From the NCBI GenBank assembly GCA_903847285.1, contig CAINDH010000236.1, positions 1 through 16,271 of the forward strand: a DNA stretch of 16,271 nt. Direction: 5' to 3'. Below the pieces are notes generated by a model. That model did no database searches and was not told the DNA's origin. It worked only from the letters and a program-made list of their open reading frames with translations. The DNA comes from an uncultured Verrucomicrobia subdivision 3 bacterium (lineage in GTDB: Bacteria; Verrucomicrobiota; Verrucomicrobiae; Limisphaerales; UBA11358). A program made the translations under genes and the position numbers. Of this stretch, positions 7,934 to 14,980 are shown piece after piece; the stretch's first letter is position 1, and the number at the start of each line of letters is the position of its first letter.

Positions 7934-8413
7934 ATGCCTGAAAAAATTTTATTTAAGCTCAACGACCAGCCGGTGAATCTTGCCGTGGACGGCGAGCGCG
8001 CGTTGCTGTGGGTGCTGCGCACGAACCTCGGACTCACCGGCACGAAATACGGCTGCGGCGAGGGTTATTGCGGCTGCTGCACGATTCTGCTCAACGGTCG
8101 CGCGGCGCGGTCGTGCCAGTTGCAGATGAAGGATGTCGCGGGCAAGGAGGTCACGACCATCGAGGGCCTAGCGACGAACGGCAAATTACATCCGTTACAG
8201 CAGGCGTTCATGGATCATGACGGGATGCAATGCGGCTATTGCACACCGGGCATGATCATGACGGGCGTGAATCTGCTGCGGCTAAATCCACAGCCGACCG
8301 AAAAACAAATCATCTCCGGCCTGGAGAAAAATTTCTGCCGCTGCGGTGCACATGTCCGCATTGTGGCGGCAATCCAGCAGGCGGCGAAGGAATTGAAAGG
8401 AGCCGCGAAATGA
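7934..8413 (+). CDS. [2Fe-2S] subunit of periplasmic molybdenum hydroxylase (IorA/CoxS type)
   Basis: 159 residues. This is the small electron-transfer subunit of a xanthine-oxidase-family molybdenum hydroxylase and carries two [2Fe-2S] clusters. The plant-type cluster ligands are C41-x4-C46-x2-C49-x11-C61 (YGCGEGYCGCC ... RSC). The second cluster uses C99-x2-C102 (QCGYCTPGM) and C134-x-C136 (FCRCG), next to the molybdopterin site. The start at 7934 is chosen because GGAGG at 7922-7926 sits 7 nt upstream and family proteins begin here; an in-frame ATG at 7898 adds 12 unlike residues. The stop overlaps the next start by ATGA. The subunit has no signal of its own, so it is expected to fold with the large subunit in the cytoplasm and be exported with it. 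Substrate unknown. Confidence 0.95.
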   Translation: MPEKILFKLNDQPVNLAVDGERALLWVLRTNLGLTGTKYGCGEGYCGCCTILLNGRAARSCQLQMKDVAGKEVTTIEGLATNGKLHPLQQAFMDHDGMQCGYCTPGMIMTGVNLLRLNPQPTEKQIISGLEKNFCRCGAHVRIVAAIQQAAKELKGAAK

Positions 8414-10581
8414 AAACGGATGATTATCTGATCCACAATTTCCGCGACCTCGGCGGAGTTGAAGACATTTTCGCCAGCAACCGCCGCGATTTTCTCAAGC
8501 GCGTGGGCGGCGGCATCATGATTTTTGTGGCGATGCACGAGGCCTTATTCGCGCAGGAAGGCGCACCGGTGCGCAACCGTCCGCGTGGGCCGGGCGACTT
8601 CAACGCATTTCTTCGCATTGGCGAAGACGGACGCGTGACGGTGCTGTCGAGCAAGATCGAGATGGGGCAGGGCATCATCACGTCGCTGCCGCAGATGGTC
8701 GCGGAGGAACTGGACGTGCCGCTCGCGTCTGTGGACATCACGCTCGGTGACACCGATCAAGTGCCGTGGGACGCTGGCACCTGGGGTTCAATGACCACGC
8801 GTGGATTCGGCCCGCCGTTGCGCGCGGCGGCGGCGGAAGCTCGCGGCGTTTTGATTTCGCTCGCGGCTGACAAATTAAAAGTGCCGGCTGAAAATCTCCT
8901 GGTGAAAGACGGCGTGGTTTTTGAAAAAGGAAATGAAAAGAACCGCGCCACTTACGGCGAACTCGCAAAGGGACAGAAAATCGAGCGTCATCTTGAAACC
9001 AAGCCGGCAGTGAAAAAGCCGGCGGACTTCAAGGTGAACGGCTTGTCGCATACGCGGCGCGACGGCGAAGCGAAGGTTAATGGCGCGGCCAAATACGCTG
9101 CAGACATCCACGTGCCGAGCATGGTGTATGCGAAAATACTCCGCCCGCCTGTGCATGGCGCGAAGCTCAAGAACGCTGATACTTCCGCAGTGAAGGAAAT
9201 TGCTGGCGCGCAACTTCATCGGGACGGTGATTTCATCGCGGTGTTGCATGAGTTTCCCGATGTGGCGGAAGCCGCGCTTGGAAAAATCAAAGCCGAATGG
9301 GACAAACCGGAGGCGACGTTCGACGATAAAACGGTGTTCGAACATTTCCAGAAAATTGCGCCCGATGCACGCGTGATCAAGTCCGGCGGCGATCTGGAGA
9401 CAGGGGAAAATTCTGCTAAGAAATTTTTTGAGTCCACTTATCTGAATGCCTACGTTGCGCACTCGCCGATGGAAACGCACGCGGCGCTGTGCCAGATCGA
9501 GGGCGATCACGCAACGCTGTGGGTTGCCACGCAAAATCCGTTCGGGGCGCGCGAACGCGTCGCCGCCGCCATCGGTTTTCCGCAGGAAAAAGTCCGCATC
9601 ATCACGCCATATGTCGGCGGCGGATTCGGCGGCAAAACGGACAACCAGCAAGCCATCGAAGCCGCGCGGCTCGCGAAGGCCGCCGGCAAGCCCGTGCAGG
9701 TGATGTGGACCCGCGAGGAGGAGTTTTTCTACGACACCTTCCGCCCGGCGGCGATTGTGAAAATCAATGCCGGCGTGGACGACGCGGGCAAAATGGCGTT
9801 CTGGGATTACGACGTTTACTTCGCCGGCGACCGCGGCGCGCAGCAATTTTATTCCGTGCCGAACCACCGCACCGCGTCGCGCGGCGCAGGCTACGGCTCG
9901 GCGCGCGAAGTGCATCCGTTCGCGACTGGCTCGTGGCGCGCGCCGGGCAACAACACTAACACCTTCGCTCGCGAGGCGCACATCGAGGTGATGGCGGCGG
10001 GCGCGGGCATTGACCCGGTGCAATTCCGTTTGGACAACCTCAAAGACGAGCGGATGATCCGCGTGCTGAAAGCGGCGGCGGAAAAATTCGGCTGGACCGC
10101 GGCAAAAAAATTTCCGAGCCAGCGCGGAGTCGGCGTGGCGCTGGGCATTGATGCGGGCACTTACGTCGCAGGCATCTGCGAAGTCGAGGTGGACAAAGCC
10201 ACCGGTCACGTGCAGGTCAAGCGCGTCGTCATCGCGCAGGACATGGGCGTGGTCATCAATCCCGAAGGCGCTCTCATCCAGCTCGAAGGCTGTGTAGCGA
10301 TGGGCCTCGGCTACGCGCTCGCCGAGGAAGTGCATTTCAAGGGCGGCGAAATTCTCGACACGAACTACGACAACTACGAACTCCCGCGCTTCTCGTGGAT
10401 GCCGAAGATCGAACACGTTTTTGTGAAGAACGACGACCTTGCCCCGCAGGGCGGTGGCGAACCGGCAATCATCCTGATGGGCGCGCTCGTGGCCAATGGC
10501 ATTTTCGACGCGACCGGCGCGAGATTGTTTCAATGCCCAATGACGCCGGAACGGGTGAAAGCGGCATTATTGAAGATTTGA
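8410..10581 (+). CDS. Tat-exported molybdopterin-binding subunit, isoquinoline 1-oxidoreductase/aldehyde oxidase family
   Basis: 723 residues, the catalytic subunit of a xanthine-oxidase-family enzyme, close to IorB-type proteins in length. A twin-arginine signal is visible: NRRDFLK (R25-R26), then a hydrophobic core (VGGGIMIFVAM) and an ALFA-Q cleavage-like site. Cofactor motifs are EMGQGI near the start of the mature protein, GGGFGGK at 403-409, and the C-terminal GGGEPAI with the expected catalytic base E684. The start is the ATG at 8410: AAGGAG lies 7 nt upstream, ATGA overlaps the small subunit, and the upstream in-frame stretch from 8230 merely reads through the small subunit gene. No FAD (CoxM-like) subunit is present, so electrons probably go to a periplasmic acceptor such as a cytochrome c. 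The substrate (aldehyde or N-heterocycle) cannot be told from sequence. Confidence 0.94.
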   Translation: MKTDDYLIHNFRDLGGVEDIFASNRRDFLKRVGGGIMIFVAMHEALFAQEGAPVRNRPRGPGDFNAFLRIGEDGRVTVLSSKIEMGQGIITSLPQMVAEELDVPLASVDITLGDTDQVPWDAGTWGSMTTRGFGPPLRAAAAEARGVLISLAADKLKVPAENLLVKDGVVFEKGNEKNRATYGELAKGQKIERHLETKPAVKKPADFKVNGLSHTRRDGEAKVNGAAKYAADIHVPSMVYAKILRPPVHGAKLKNADTSAVKEIAGAQLHRDGDFIAVLHEFPDVAEAALGKIKAEWDKPEATFDDKTVFEHFQKIAPDARVIKSGGDLETGENSAKKFFESTYLNAYVAHSPMETHAALCQIEGDHATLWVATQNPFGARERVAAAIGFPQEKVRIITPYVGGGFGGKTDNQQAIEAARLAKAAGKPVQVMWTREEEFFYDTFRPAAIVKINAGVDDAGKMAFWDYDVYFAGDRGAQQFYSVPNHRTASRGAGYGSAREVHPFATGSWRAPGNNTNTFAREAHIEVMAAGAGIDPVQFRLDNLKDERMIRVLKAAAEKFGWTAAKKFPSQRGVGVALGIDAGTYVAGICEVEVDKATGHVQVKRVVIAQDMGVVINPEGALIQLEGCVAMGLGYALAEEVHFKGGEILDTNYDNYELPRFSWMPKIEHVFVKNDDLAPQGGGEPAIILMGALVANGIFDATGARLFQCPMTPERVKAALLKI

Positions 10582-10594
10582 AGCCATGGCTCTG

Positions 10595-10632
10595 CGTCGG
10601 GCAGGATGCCCGACGTTACGGCCTTTCGGCCG
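10595..10632. repeat. Two hairpins between convergent genes, possible terminator
   Basis: A 9-bp perfect stem (CGTCGGGCA at 10595-10603, TGCCCGACG at 10607-10615, 3-nt loop) is followed by a 5-bp stem (CGGCC at 10619-10623, GGCCG at 10628-10632, loop TTTC). They fill the 53-bp gap between the molybdenum hydroxylase and the converging nucleotidyltransferase. They could end both transcripts, but neither side has a T-run, so this may instead be a dispersed palindromic repeat like the one in mutS. Confidence 0.5.
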
Positions 10633-10634
10633 GA

Positions 10635-11273
10635 TTAGAACTCCGCCGCCGTCAACCGCGCAAAATCTTCCGGCGTGTCGAGGTCGAATTCCACGCCCGC
10701 GTCAGCCACGGCGCAGAGCCGGCGTGGGCAGTCGGAGGATTCCAAAAAATGTTTCAGCGTCGTCGCGTGGGATTTTTTCAGCGCCAAAAAAATATTGCGC
10801 GGCAACACGACCGGATGCCGTTCGCGTTCGCCAAACTCCGGCTGGCAGACTGCGCCCGGATTCTGCCCGGCAAAATCCAGCAGGGCGCGCAGGGTTTCAA
10901 ATTTGAGATGCGGCTGATCTCCGAGCACGATCGCCCAGTGGGAAATGTCAGGCGGCCAGCCGTTCCAAGCCGCCGCACACACCACGGAACTCCACATCCC
11001 GCGTTCCGGCTGCGGATTGGTGATGCGGTTGGCTTTGGGAAAATCCAACGCCTCCAGTTCCGTCGCCAAGGCAAAATCATTTTCACGCAACACGACCGCA
11101 ATGTGCGCCGCCCCGAGCTGCCGCCACTGCGCAATGATCTGGCCAATGACCGTAGTTCCGCGCCAAGGCAGTAGCAATTTGTTGCGCCCCATCCGGCTTG
11201 AGGCTCCAGCTCCAAGGACGGTCACGCCAAGACGGCATGCCATCATGGGGGTGAGTTGCGCTTCAGCGAACAT
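10635..11273 (-). CDS. MocA/MobA-like NTP-transferase (molybdopterin dinucleotide synthesis)
   Basis: About 212 residues, NTP_transf_3 family. The nucleotide-binding motif is VLGAGASSRMGRNKLLLPWRG (family pattern LAAGxSxRMGxxKLLLP). The metal-binding VLGDQPHL and a C-terminal block (PVVLPRNIF ... DLDTPEDFARL) are also seen. MocA-type members attach CMP to molybdopterin, producing the cofactor of xanthine-oxidase-family enzymes. The gene lies beside such an enzyme on the opposite strand, which fits that role. The true start is unclear. ATG at 11271-11273 begins a leader copied from mutS; internal ATGs at 11244-11246 and 11241-11243 (MMACRLGVTVLGAG) fit the family start better; an upstream ATG at 11322-11324 or TTG at 11328-11330 would add repeat-like residues. 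No Shine-Dalgarno decides. A related role such as another sugar or cofactor nucleotidyltransferase is possible. Confidence 0.85.
   Translation of the reverse strand: MFAEAQLTPMMACRLGVTVLGAGASSRMGRNKLLLPWRGTTVIGQIIAQWRQLGAAHIAVVLRENDFALATELEALDFPKANRITNPQPERGMWSSVVCAAAWNGWPPDISHWAIVLGDQPHLKFETLRALLDFAGQNPGAVCQPEFGERERHPVVLPRNIFLALKKSHATTLKHFLESSDCPRRLCAVADAGVEFDLDTPEDFARLTAAEF
11241..11273 (-). repeat. Copy of the mutS 5' end in front of the nucleotidyltransferase
   Basis: These 33 bases encode MFAEAQLTPMMA and match the mutS start (7741-7773) at 28 of 33 positions, ATG aligned with ATG. Similarity stops abruptly upstream and fades downstream, where a short gap could align a further CGCCGT with GCCGT. 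It forms the leader of the nucleotidyltransferase reading frame. Confidence 0.7.
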
Positions 11274-11378
11274 ACGGGCGGGAAAATTAAACACGAACGC
11301 AGACGAATGCGATCGGGATTTCATCTCCAACGGCTAATTATCAAATACCGCCTGCCGAATTTTTTAGGCTTCTGAAAA

Positions 11379-12641
11379 TCACGTTTCTTGGATGCGCTGA
11401 ATCCGCGCGCCGAGCTTCTTCAGCTTTTCATCCATTTTCTCGTAGCCGCGATCCAGATGGTAGATGCGGTTCACTTGCGTCGTGCCCTTTGCCGCCATGC
11501 CCGCGATGACCAGCGCTGCGCTCGCGCGCAGATCGCTCGCCATCACCGGTGCGCCGCTCAAAGGCTTACCGCCCTTCACAATCGCACTCGGTCCTTCAAT
11601 CTCGATGTCCGCGCCGAGACGTGCCAGTTCGCTGACGTGCATGAAGCGCGATTCGAAAATTCGTTCCGTGATGATGCTGATGCCCTTCGCCTGCACCAGC
11701 AACGCCATCATCTGCGCCTGCACATCTGTTGGAAACCCGGAATACGGTAGCGTGGTGATGTCCACCGGCTTCAATTTTCCTTTGCGGCGGGAAATCAAAT
11801 CCGCGCCGTTGCGCTCAACGGAAACTCCGGCTTCGCCGAGCTTGTCAATCACTGCACGCAGATGTTCGGCGCGCGCGCCTTTCAAAGTGATTTCGCCGTT
11901 CGTTGCGCCGGCGGCAATCAGAAACGTCGCCGCTTCGATGCGATCGGGAATGACTTCGTGTTCCGCGCCGTGAAGTTTTTTGACGCCTTCAATCGTGACC
12001 GTCGGACTTCCGGCGCCAGAGATTTTCGCGCCCATCGCGTTCAGGAAATTCGCCACGTCCACGACTTCCGGTTCGCACGCCGCGCTTTCAATGACCGTGA
12101 TGCCTTCGCCCAACGCCGCTGCCATCATGATGTTCGCGGTGCCGAGCACCGTCGGGCCGGCGCGACCGCCGAGGAACATGGAATTGCCCGTGATTTTTTT
12201 TGCTGTCGCGTCAATGTAGCCGCCCTCGATTTTAATTTTGCAGCCGAGCGCCTGAAACCCTTTCAGATGCAGATTGATTGGCCGAGCGCCGATGATGCAG
12301 CCGCCGGGCAGAGAAATCCTCGCCTTTTTCAATCGCCCCAACAGCGGCCCCGCGATGCAAATGGAGCCGCGCATTTTGCGGACGAGGTCATAGTCCGCGT
12401 AGCCTTTGATTTTTTTGGCGTGAACGGTGACCGTGCCGTTCTCAAATTTGGCCGTCGCGCCAAGAGATTCCAAAATGCGCACCATGAAGCGCGTGTCGCT
12501 CAAGTCTGGCACGCGGCGGATGATGCACGGCTCGTCCGTGAGGAGCGTGGCCGCGAGAATTGGGAGCGCGGCATTTTTGCTGCCGCTGATTTCTACCGTG
12601 CCACGCAACGGCACGCCGCCTTTGATCAAAAAACTGTCCAT
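11379..12641 (-). CDS. murA: UDP-N-acetylglucosamine 1-carboxyvinyltransferase MurA
   Basis: 420 residues, normal for MurA. It transfers enolpyruvate from PEP to UDP-GlcNAc, the first committed step of peptidoglycan synthesis, in the cytoplasm. Catalytic residues align with E. coli numbering almost exactly: K22 in SGSKNAALP, C115 in the loop LPGGCIIGARP (the fosfomycin target), R120, and D306 in FPTDVQAQM. The two-domain inside-out barrel repeats are recognisable (VPDLSDTRFM ... and MHVSELARLGADIEIEG). The start at 12641 (MDSFLIKGG) is chosen because it gives the family N-terminus; a frame extension to 12677 adds 12 residues from repeat-bearing DNA. The presence of Cys115 predicts fosfomycin sensitivity at the enzyme level. 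A minor feature is Asn in RPINLHL where Asp is common. No Shine-Dalgarno. It lies 124 bp downstream of prmC, with tandem repeats between. Confidence 0.97.
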   Translation of the reverse strand: MDSFLIKGGVPLRGTVEISGSKNAALPILAATLLTDEPCIIRRVPDLSDTRFMVRILESLGATAKFENGTVTVHAKKIKGYADYDLVRKMRGSICIAGPLLGRLKKARISLPGGCIIGARPINLHLKGFQALGCKIKIEGGYIDATAKKITGNSMFLGGRAGPTVLGTANIMMAAALGEGITVIESAACEPEVVDVANFLNAMGAKISGAGSPTVTIEGVKKLHGAEHEVIPDRIEAATFLIAAGATNGEITLKGARAEHLRAVIDKLGEAGVSVERNGADLISRRKGKLKPVDITTLPYSGFPTDVQAQMMALLVQAKGISIITERIFESRFMHVSELARLGADIEIEGPSAIVKGGKPLSGAPVMASDLRASAALVIAGMAAKGTTQVNRIYHLDRGYEKMDEKLKKLGARIQRIQET

Positions 12642-12660
12642 GTGAGTTAAGAATTTTGTT

Positions 12661-12700
12661 ACCGCAGATGACCGCAAATGACCGCATATGACCGCAGATG
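12661..12700. repeat. Four tandem decamers (ACCGCANATG) between prmC and murA
   Basis: Four consecutive 10-bp units (ACCGCAGATG, ACCGCAAATG, ACCGCATATG, ACCGCAGATG) differ only at positions 7-8. An inverted partner, ATCTGCGG at 12729-12736 followed by AGCTGCG and AGCTGCGGTT, lies 29 bp on, so the region could fold as a hairpin with an 8-bp stem. It lies immediately upstream of the murA start, within the likely prmC-murA transcript. No function is evident. Confidence 0.75.
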
Positions 12701-12765
12701 AAATCCCCGCGCGGAAACTTTTTTAAAAATCTGCGGCCAGCTGCGTCAGCTGCGGTTGAAATGTT

Positions 12766-13617
12766 TCAGCGCCGCGCGACCAGAATTCTGGCGCGGTGAG
12801 AATAGTCCTCCTTGATGGCTTCGACAATCCACTTTTCACTTTCAAAGATCATTTTTATCGCGTCGGCCTGGCCGTCGCCAAATTCCAGCATGATTTTGCC
12901 AGTCGGCTTGAGGAACGGTTTGGCTTCCACCGCGATTCGGCGGTAGAAATCCAAGCCGTCCATGCCGCCATCCAGGGCCAGGCGCGGGTCAAAATCGCGG
13001 ACTTCGGGATCCAGCGTGGCGATTTCGGCAGATGCGATGTAGGGCGGGTTACTGACGATCAAATCAAACCGCGAAGCCGGTGGAATTGCCGCGAAGCCGT
13101 CACCTCCCAGGAATTCAATCCGCTCCGCGACCTTGTTGGCTTCGGCGTTTTGTTTAGCCAATACCAGCACCACTGTCGAAATATCGGTCGCCACAATCTT
13201 CGCTGCGGAAGATTTCGCCGCGATGGCGATGGCAATGCAGCCGCTACCGGTGCATAGATCCAAGCAATTAGAGGGTTGGGGGTTGAGCGTTAAAAGAAAT
13301 TGCCAGCCGAGTTCTGCGAGCATTTCCGTTTCCGGTCGGGGAACCAAAACATCCCGGTTTACACTTATTTCGCAGCCGCAAAAATTTGTCGAGCCAGTGA
13401 TATGCTGGAGCGGTTCGCGCAAGCCGCGTCGTTTGACAAGTTCGCGCAGGCCGTCCGTTTCCGCTGGCGTCAGTGCGCGCTCGAAGTTCAGATACAACCG
13501 CATGCGCGGCAGCTTGAGTTGATGCGCCAAAAGTAATTCCGCGTTGAGGCGAGCGGATTCCACGCCGCGTTTGGCAAGAAAATCAGCGCTTTTCTGAATG
13601 GCTTCGAGGACGGTCAC
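12766..13617 (-). CDS. prmC: Peptide chain release factor N5-glutamine methyltransferase PrmC
   Basis: 283 residues. It methylates the glutamine of the GGQ motif of release factors RF1/RF2 using S-adenosylmethionine. The N-terminal helical domain (residues 1-80) ends in the typical EPLQHITGSTNF segment. The Rossmann methyltransferase domain has motif I LDLCTGSGCIAIAIA and the glutamine-methyltransferase signature N190-P-P-Y193 (SNPPYI). VLVPRPETE precedes motif I, as in E. coli PrmC. Translation starts at GTG (13615-13617), giving the usual MTVLEAI... N-terminus; no Shine-Dalgarno is seen. The usual partner prfA is not adjacent in this window. The gene follows the deacetylase gene by 39 bp and precedes murA, all on the same strand, so they may be cotranscribed. 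Confidence 0.96.
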   Translation of the reverse strand: MTVLEAIQKSADFLAKRGVESARLNAELLLAHQLKLPRMRLYLNFERALTPAETDGLRELVKRRGLREPLQHITGSTNFCGCEISVNRDVLVPRPETEMLAELGWQFLLTLNPQPSNCLDLCTGSGCIAIAIAAKSSAAKIVATDISTVVLVLAKQNAEANKVAERIEFLGGDGFAAIPPASRFDLIVSNPPYIASAEIATLDPEVRDFDPRLALDGGMDGLDFYRRIAVEAKPFLKPTGKIMLEFGDGQADAIKMIFESEKWIVEAIKEDYSHRARILVARR

Positions 13618-13656
13618 GGGGGATGAATTTAGTCCGTTGGCGAGCAGTTCAAAGTA

Positions 13657-14520
13657 TTATTTCCCTGCCACGCCCTTGAGATACGCCAGAATCAATTCCG
13701 GCAAATCCTTGCTGTAGCCGCCTTCCAATAGGCTGAACATCGGCAGGTTCAGTTTGCGCAGCAACTGGCCGAGCCAGTGAAAATCTTCCGCGAGGAGCGG
13801 GCCATCCGCCAGCGGATCGCGCACGTAGGCGTCGAACCCCGCAGAGACGGCGACGAGGTCAGGGCGGAAGTGTTTCAGGTCGTCGAGCGCGTGAACGAGC
13901 GCGGCGCGATACGTTTCGCGCGTGGCGGACGGCGCGATGGGATAATTGAAACAGTTGCGTCCACGGCTCGTTGCGCCGGTGTTTGGATATGCGGGATGCT
14001 GGTGGATGGAGAAAAATTCCACGCCCGGCTGGTTCAGAAGAATATCTTCCGTGCCATTGCCGTGGTGAACGTCGAAATCAAAAACCGCGACGCGTTTCGA
14101 GCCGGTCGCGGTGGCCTCCAGTGCTGCGATGGCGATGTTGTTGAGGTAGCAGAAGCCCATGGACGCTTCGCGCGTGGCGTGGTGGCCGGGCGGGCGCATA
14201 AGGCTAAAAACATTTTTGCCTTCACGCGCGAGCTTTAGCGAATCTAGCGCCGCCGCGACGGAAGCGCGAGCAAGGCCGCCAATGCCGACGAAGAACGGCG
14301 TGTCGGCGTCGAAATCTTCTGGCGCATCAAGGCGCGCGAGCAGGGTGGGGGTGTGGGCGCGGAGAATTTGTTTCTCGGTCACCGCAGCTGGAGTCAGCCA
14401 CTTCAGCTCCAACGCGGATTGTTTCCGCAAAAGTTCGACCGTGGAGGTGATGCGTTGCGGACGTTCGGGGTGGCCGTCACGCGAATACTCCGTGCAATGT
14501 TCGTCAGTGATGATGATCAT
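13657..14520 (-). CDS. Histone deacetylase family (AcuC/HDAC-like) zinc amidohydrolase
   Basis: 287 residues, class II-type arginase/deacetylase fold. The active site is complete: charge-relay histidines H113-H114 (RPPGHHAT), zinc ligands D150 and H152 (DFDVHHGNGT) and D230 (SAGFDAYVRDP), and the transition-state tyrosine Y269 (LEGGYS). The N-terminal HPERPQR motif is typical of bacterial HDAC-like and acetylpolyamine amidohydrolase-like proteins. Predicted to hydrolyse an N-acetyl (or other acyl) amide on a protein lysine, polyamine or small molecule; the exact substrate cannot be read from sequence. Cytoplasmic, no signal peptide. It lies 51 bp after the thioesterase gene and 39 bp before prmC on the same strand. 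The start ATG (14518-14520) gives the expected N-terminus; no Shine-Dalgarno. Confidence 0.94.
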   Translation of the reverse strand: MIIITDEHCTEYSRDGHPERPQRITSTVELLRKQSALELKWLTPAAVTEKQILRAHTPTLLARLDAPEDFDADTPFFVGIGGLARASVAAALDSLKLAREGKNVFSLMRPPGHHATREASMGFCYLNNIAIAALEATATGSKRVAVFDFDVHHGNGTEDILLNQPGVEFFSIHQHPAYPNTGATSRGRNCFNYPIAPSATRETYRAALVHALDDLKHFRPDLVAVSAGFDAYVRDPLADGPLLAEDFHWLGQLLRKLNLPMFSLLEGGYSKDLPELILAYLKGVAGK

Positions 14521-14571
14521 TTGACTGCCAACAGACTAGCAAACACGGTCGGGAACAACAGGAGGGAATTG

Positions 14572-14970
14572 TCAGCGGGACATTTTTTCCTTCACTCGCT
14601 TGGAAAAGTTTTCCGTGCGGATGATGGCGCGTTTGTGCAGGCCGCGCACGATGACTTCGCGGGCATCGCGGGCTTCGATCTGGAACTGCACCTTACTCCC
14701 ATCCACCGAGATAACTTGCGCACGGCAATGGATTGTCTGGCCAACTGGTGTGGGCGCGAGATGTTTGATGTCAATCTCCAGACCCACGGAACGTTCGTCC
14801 GCTTCGAGATGCGGCGTAAGCGTGTGGCGCGCGGTGCGTTCGAGAAACTGGATGATGTTCGGCGTGGACACGACAGCCGGCATGCCGTCGCCGTGAAATT
14901 CTACGGCGTGCTTCATGTCCGTCGGAACAGCCAGTTCGCCGACTTCACCGATTCTGGGACGAGATTTCAT
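14572..14970 (-). CDS. FlK-type hotdog-fold acyl-CoA thioesterase
   Basis: 132 residues, a single hotdog domain. It resembles the fluoroacetyl-CoA thioesterase FlK family. The triad T36, E44, H70 is spaced exactly like FlK T42/E50/H76 (VVSTPN, FLERTA, IKHLAPT). The tail HKRAIIRTENFSKRVKEK matches the FlK-like HERAVI...F..KV pattern. Known members hydrolyse short or odd acyl-CoA esters. The aromatic lid residues I recall for fluoroacetate-specific FlK are not obvious here (VV in place of a Phe-containing segment), so a general housekeeping thioesterase is more likely. The start is set at ATG 14968-14970 (MKSRPRIGEVGE). The same frame runs up to 15051, but that extension translates the adjacent inverted repeat (FCGFAPLRLCV) and is not protein-like. 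Confidence 0.85.
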   Translation of the reverse strand: MKSRPRIGEVGELAVPTDMKHAVEFHGDGMPAVVSTPNIIQFLERTARHTLTPHLEADERSVGLEIDIKHLAPTPVGQTIHCRAQVISVDGSKVQFQIEARDAREVIVRGLHKRAIIRTENFSKRVKEKMSR

Positions 14971-14980
14971 TTTCCGGACT

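Noticed and set aside
8230..8409. N-terminal extension of the molybdopterin subunit frame
   Set aside because: It overlaps the [2Fe-2S] gene out of frame. The ATG at 8410 has a Shine-Dalgarno, an ATGA overlap and places the Tat signal near the N-terminus.
8875..10533. A 552-codon open frame on the minus strand opposite the molybdopterin subunit
   Set aside because: It is antisense to a gene with intact cofactor motifs, has no family resemblance and a biased R/H/A composition.
11862..12650. A 262-codon frame on the plus strand opposite murA
   Set aside because: It is antisense to murA, is R/A/F/H-rich without motifs, and murA has all catalytic residues.
12661..12700. Tandem decamers considered as a CRISPR array
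   Set aside because: Units are 10 bp with no spacers between them and there are no cas genes.
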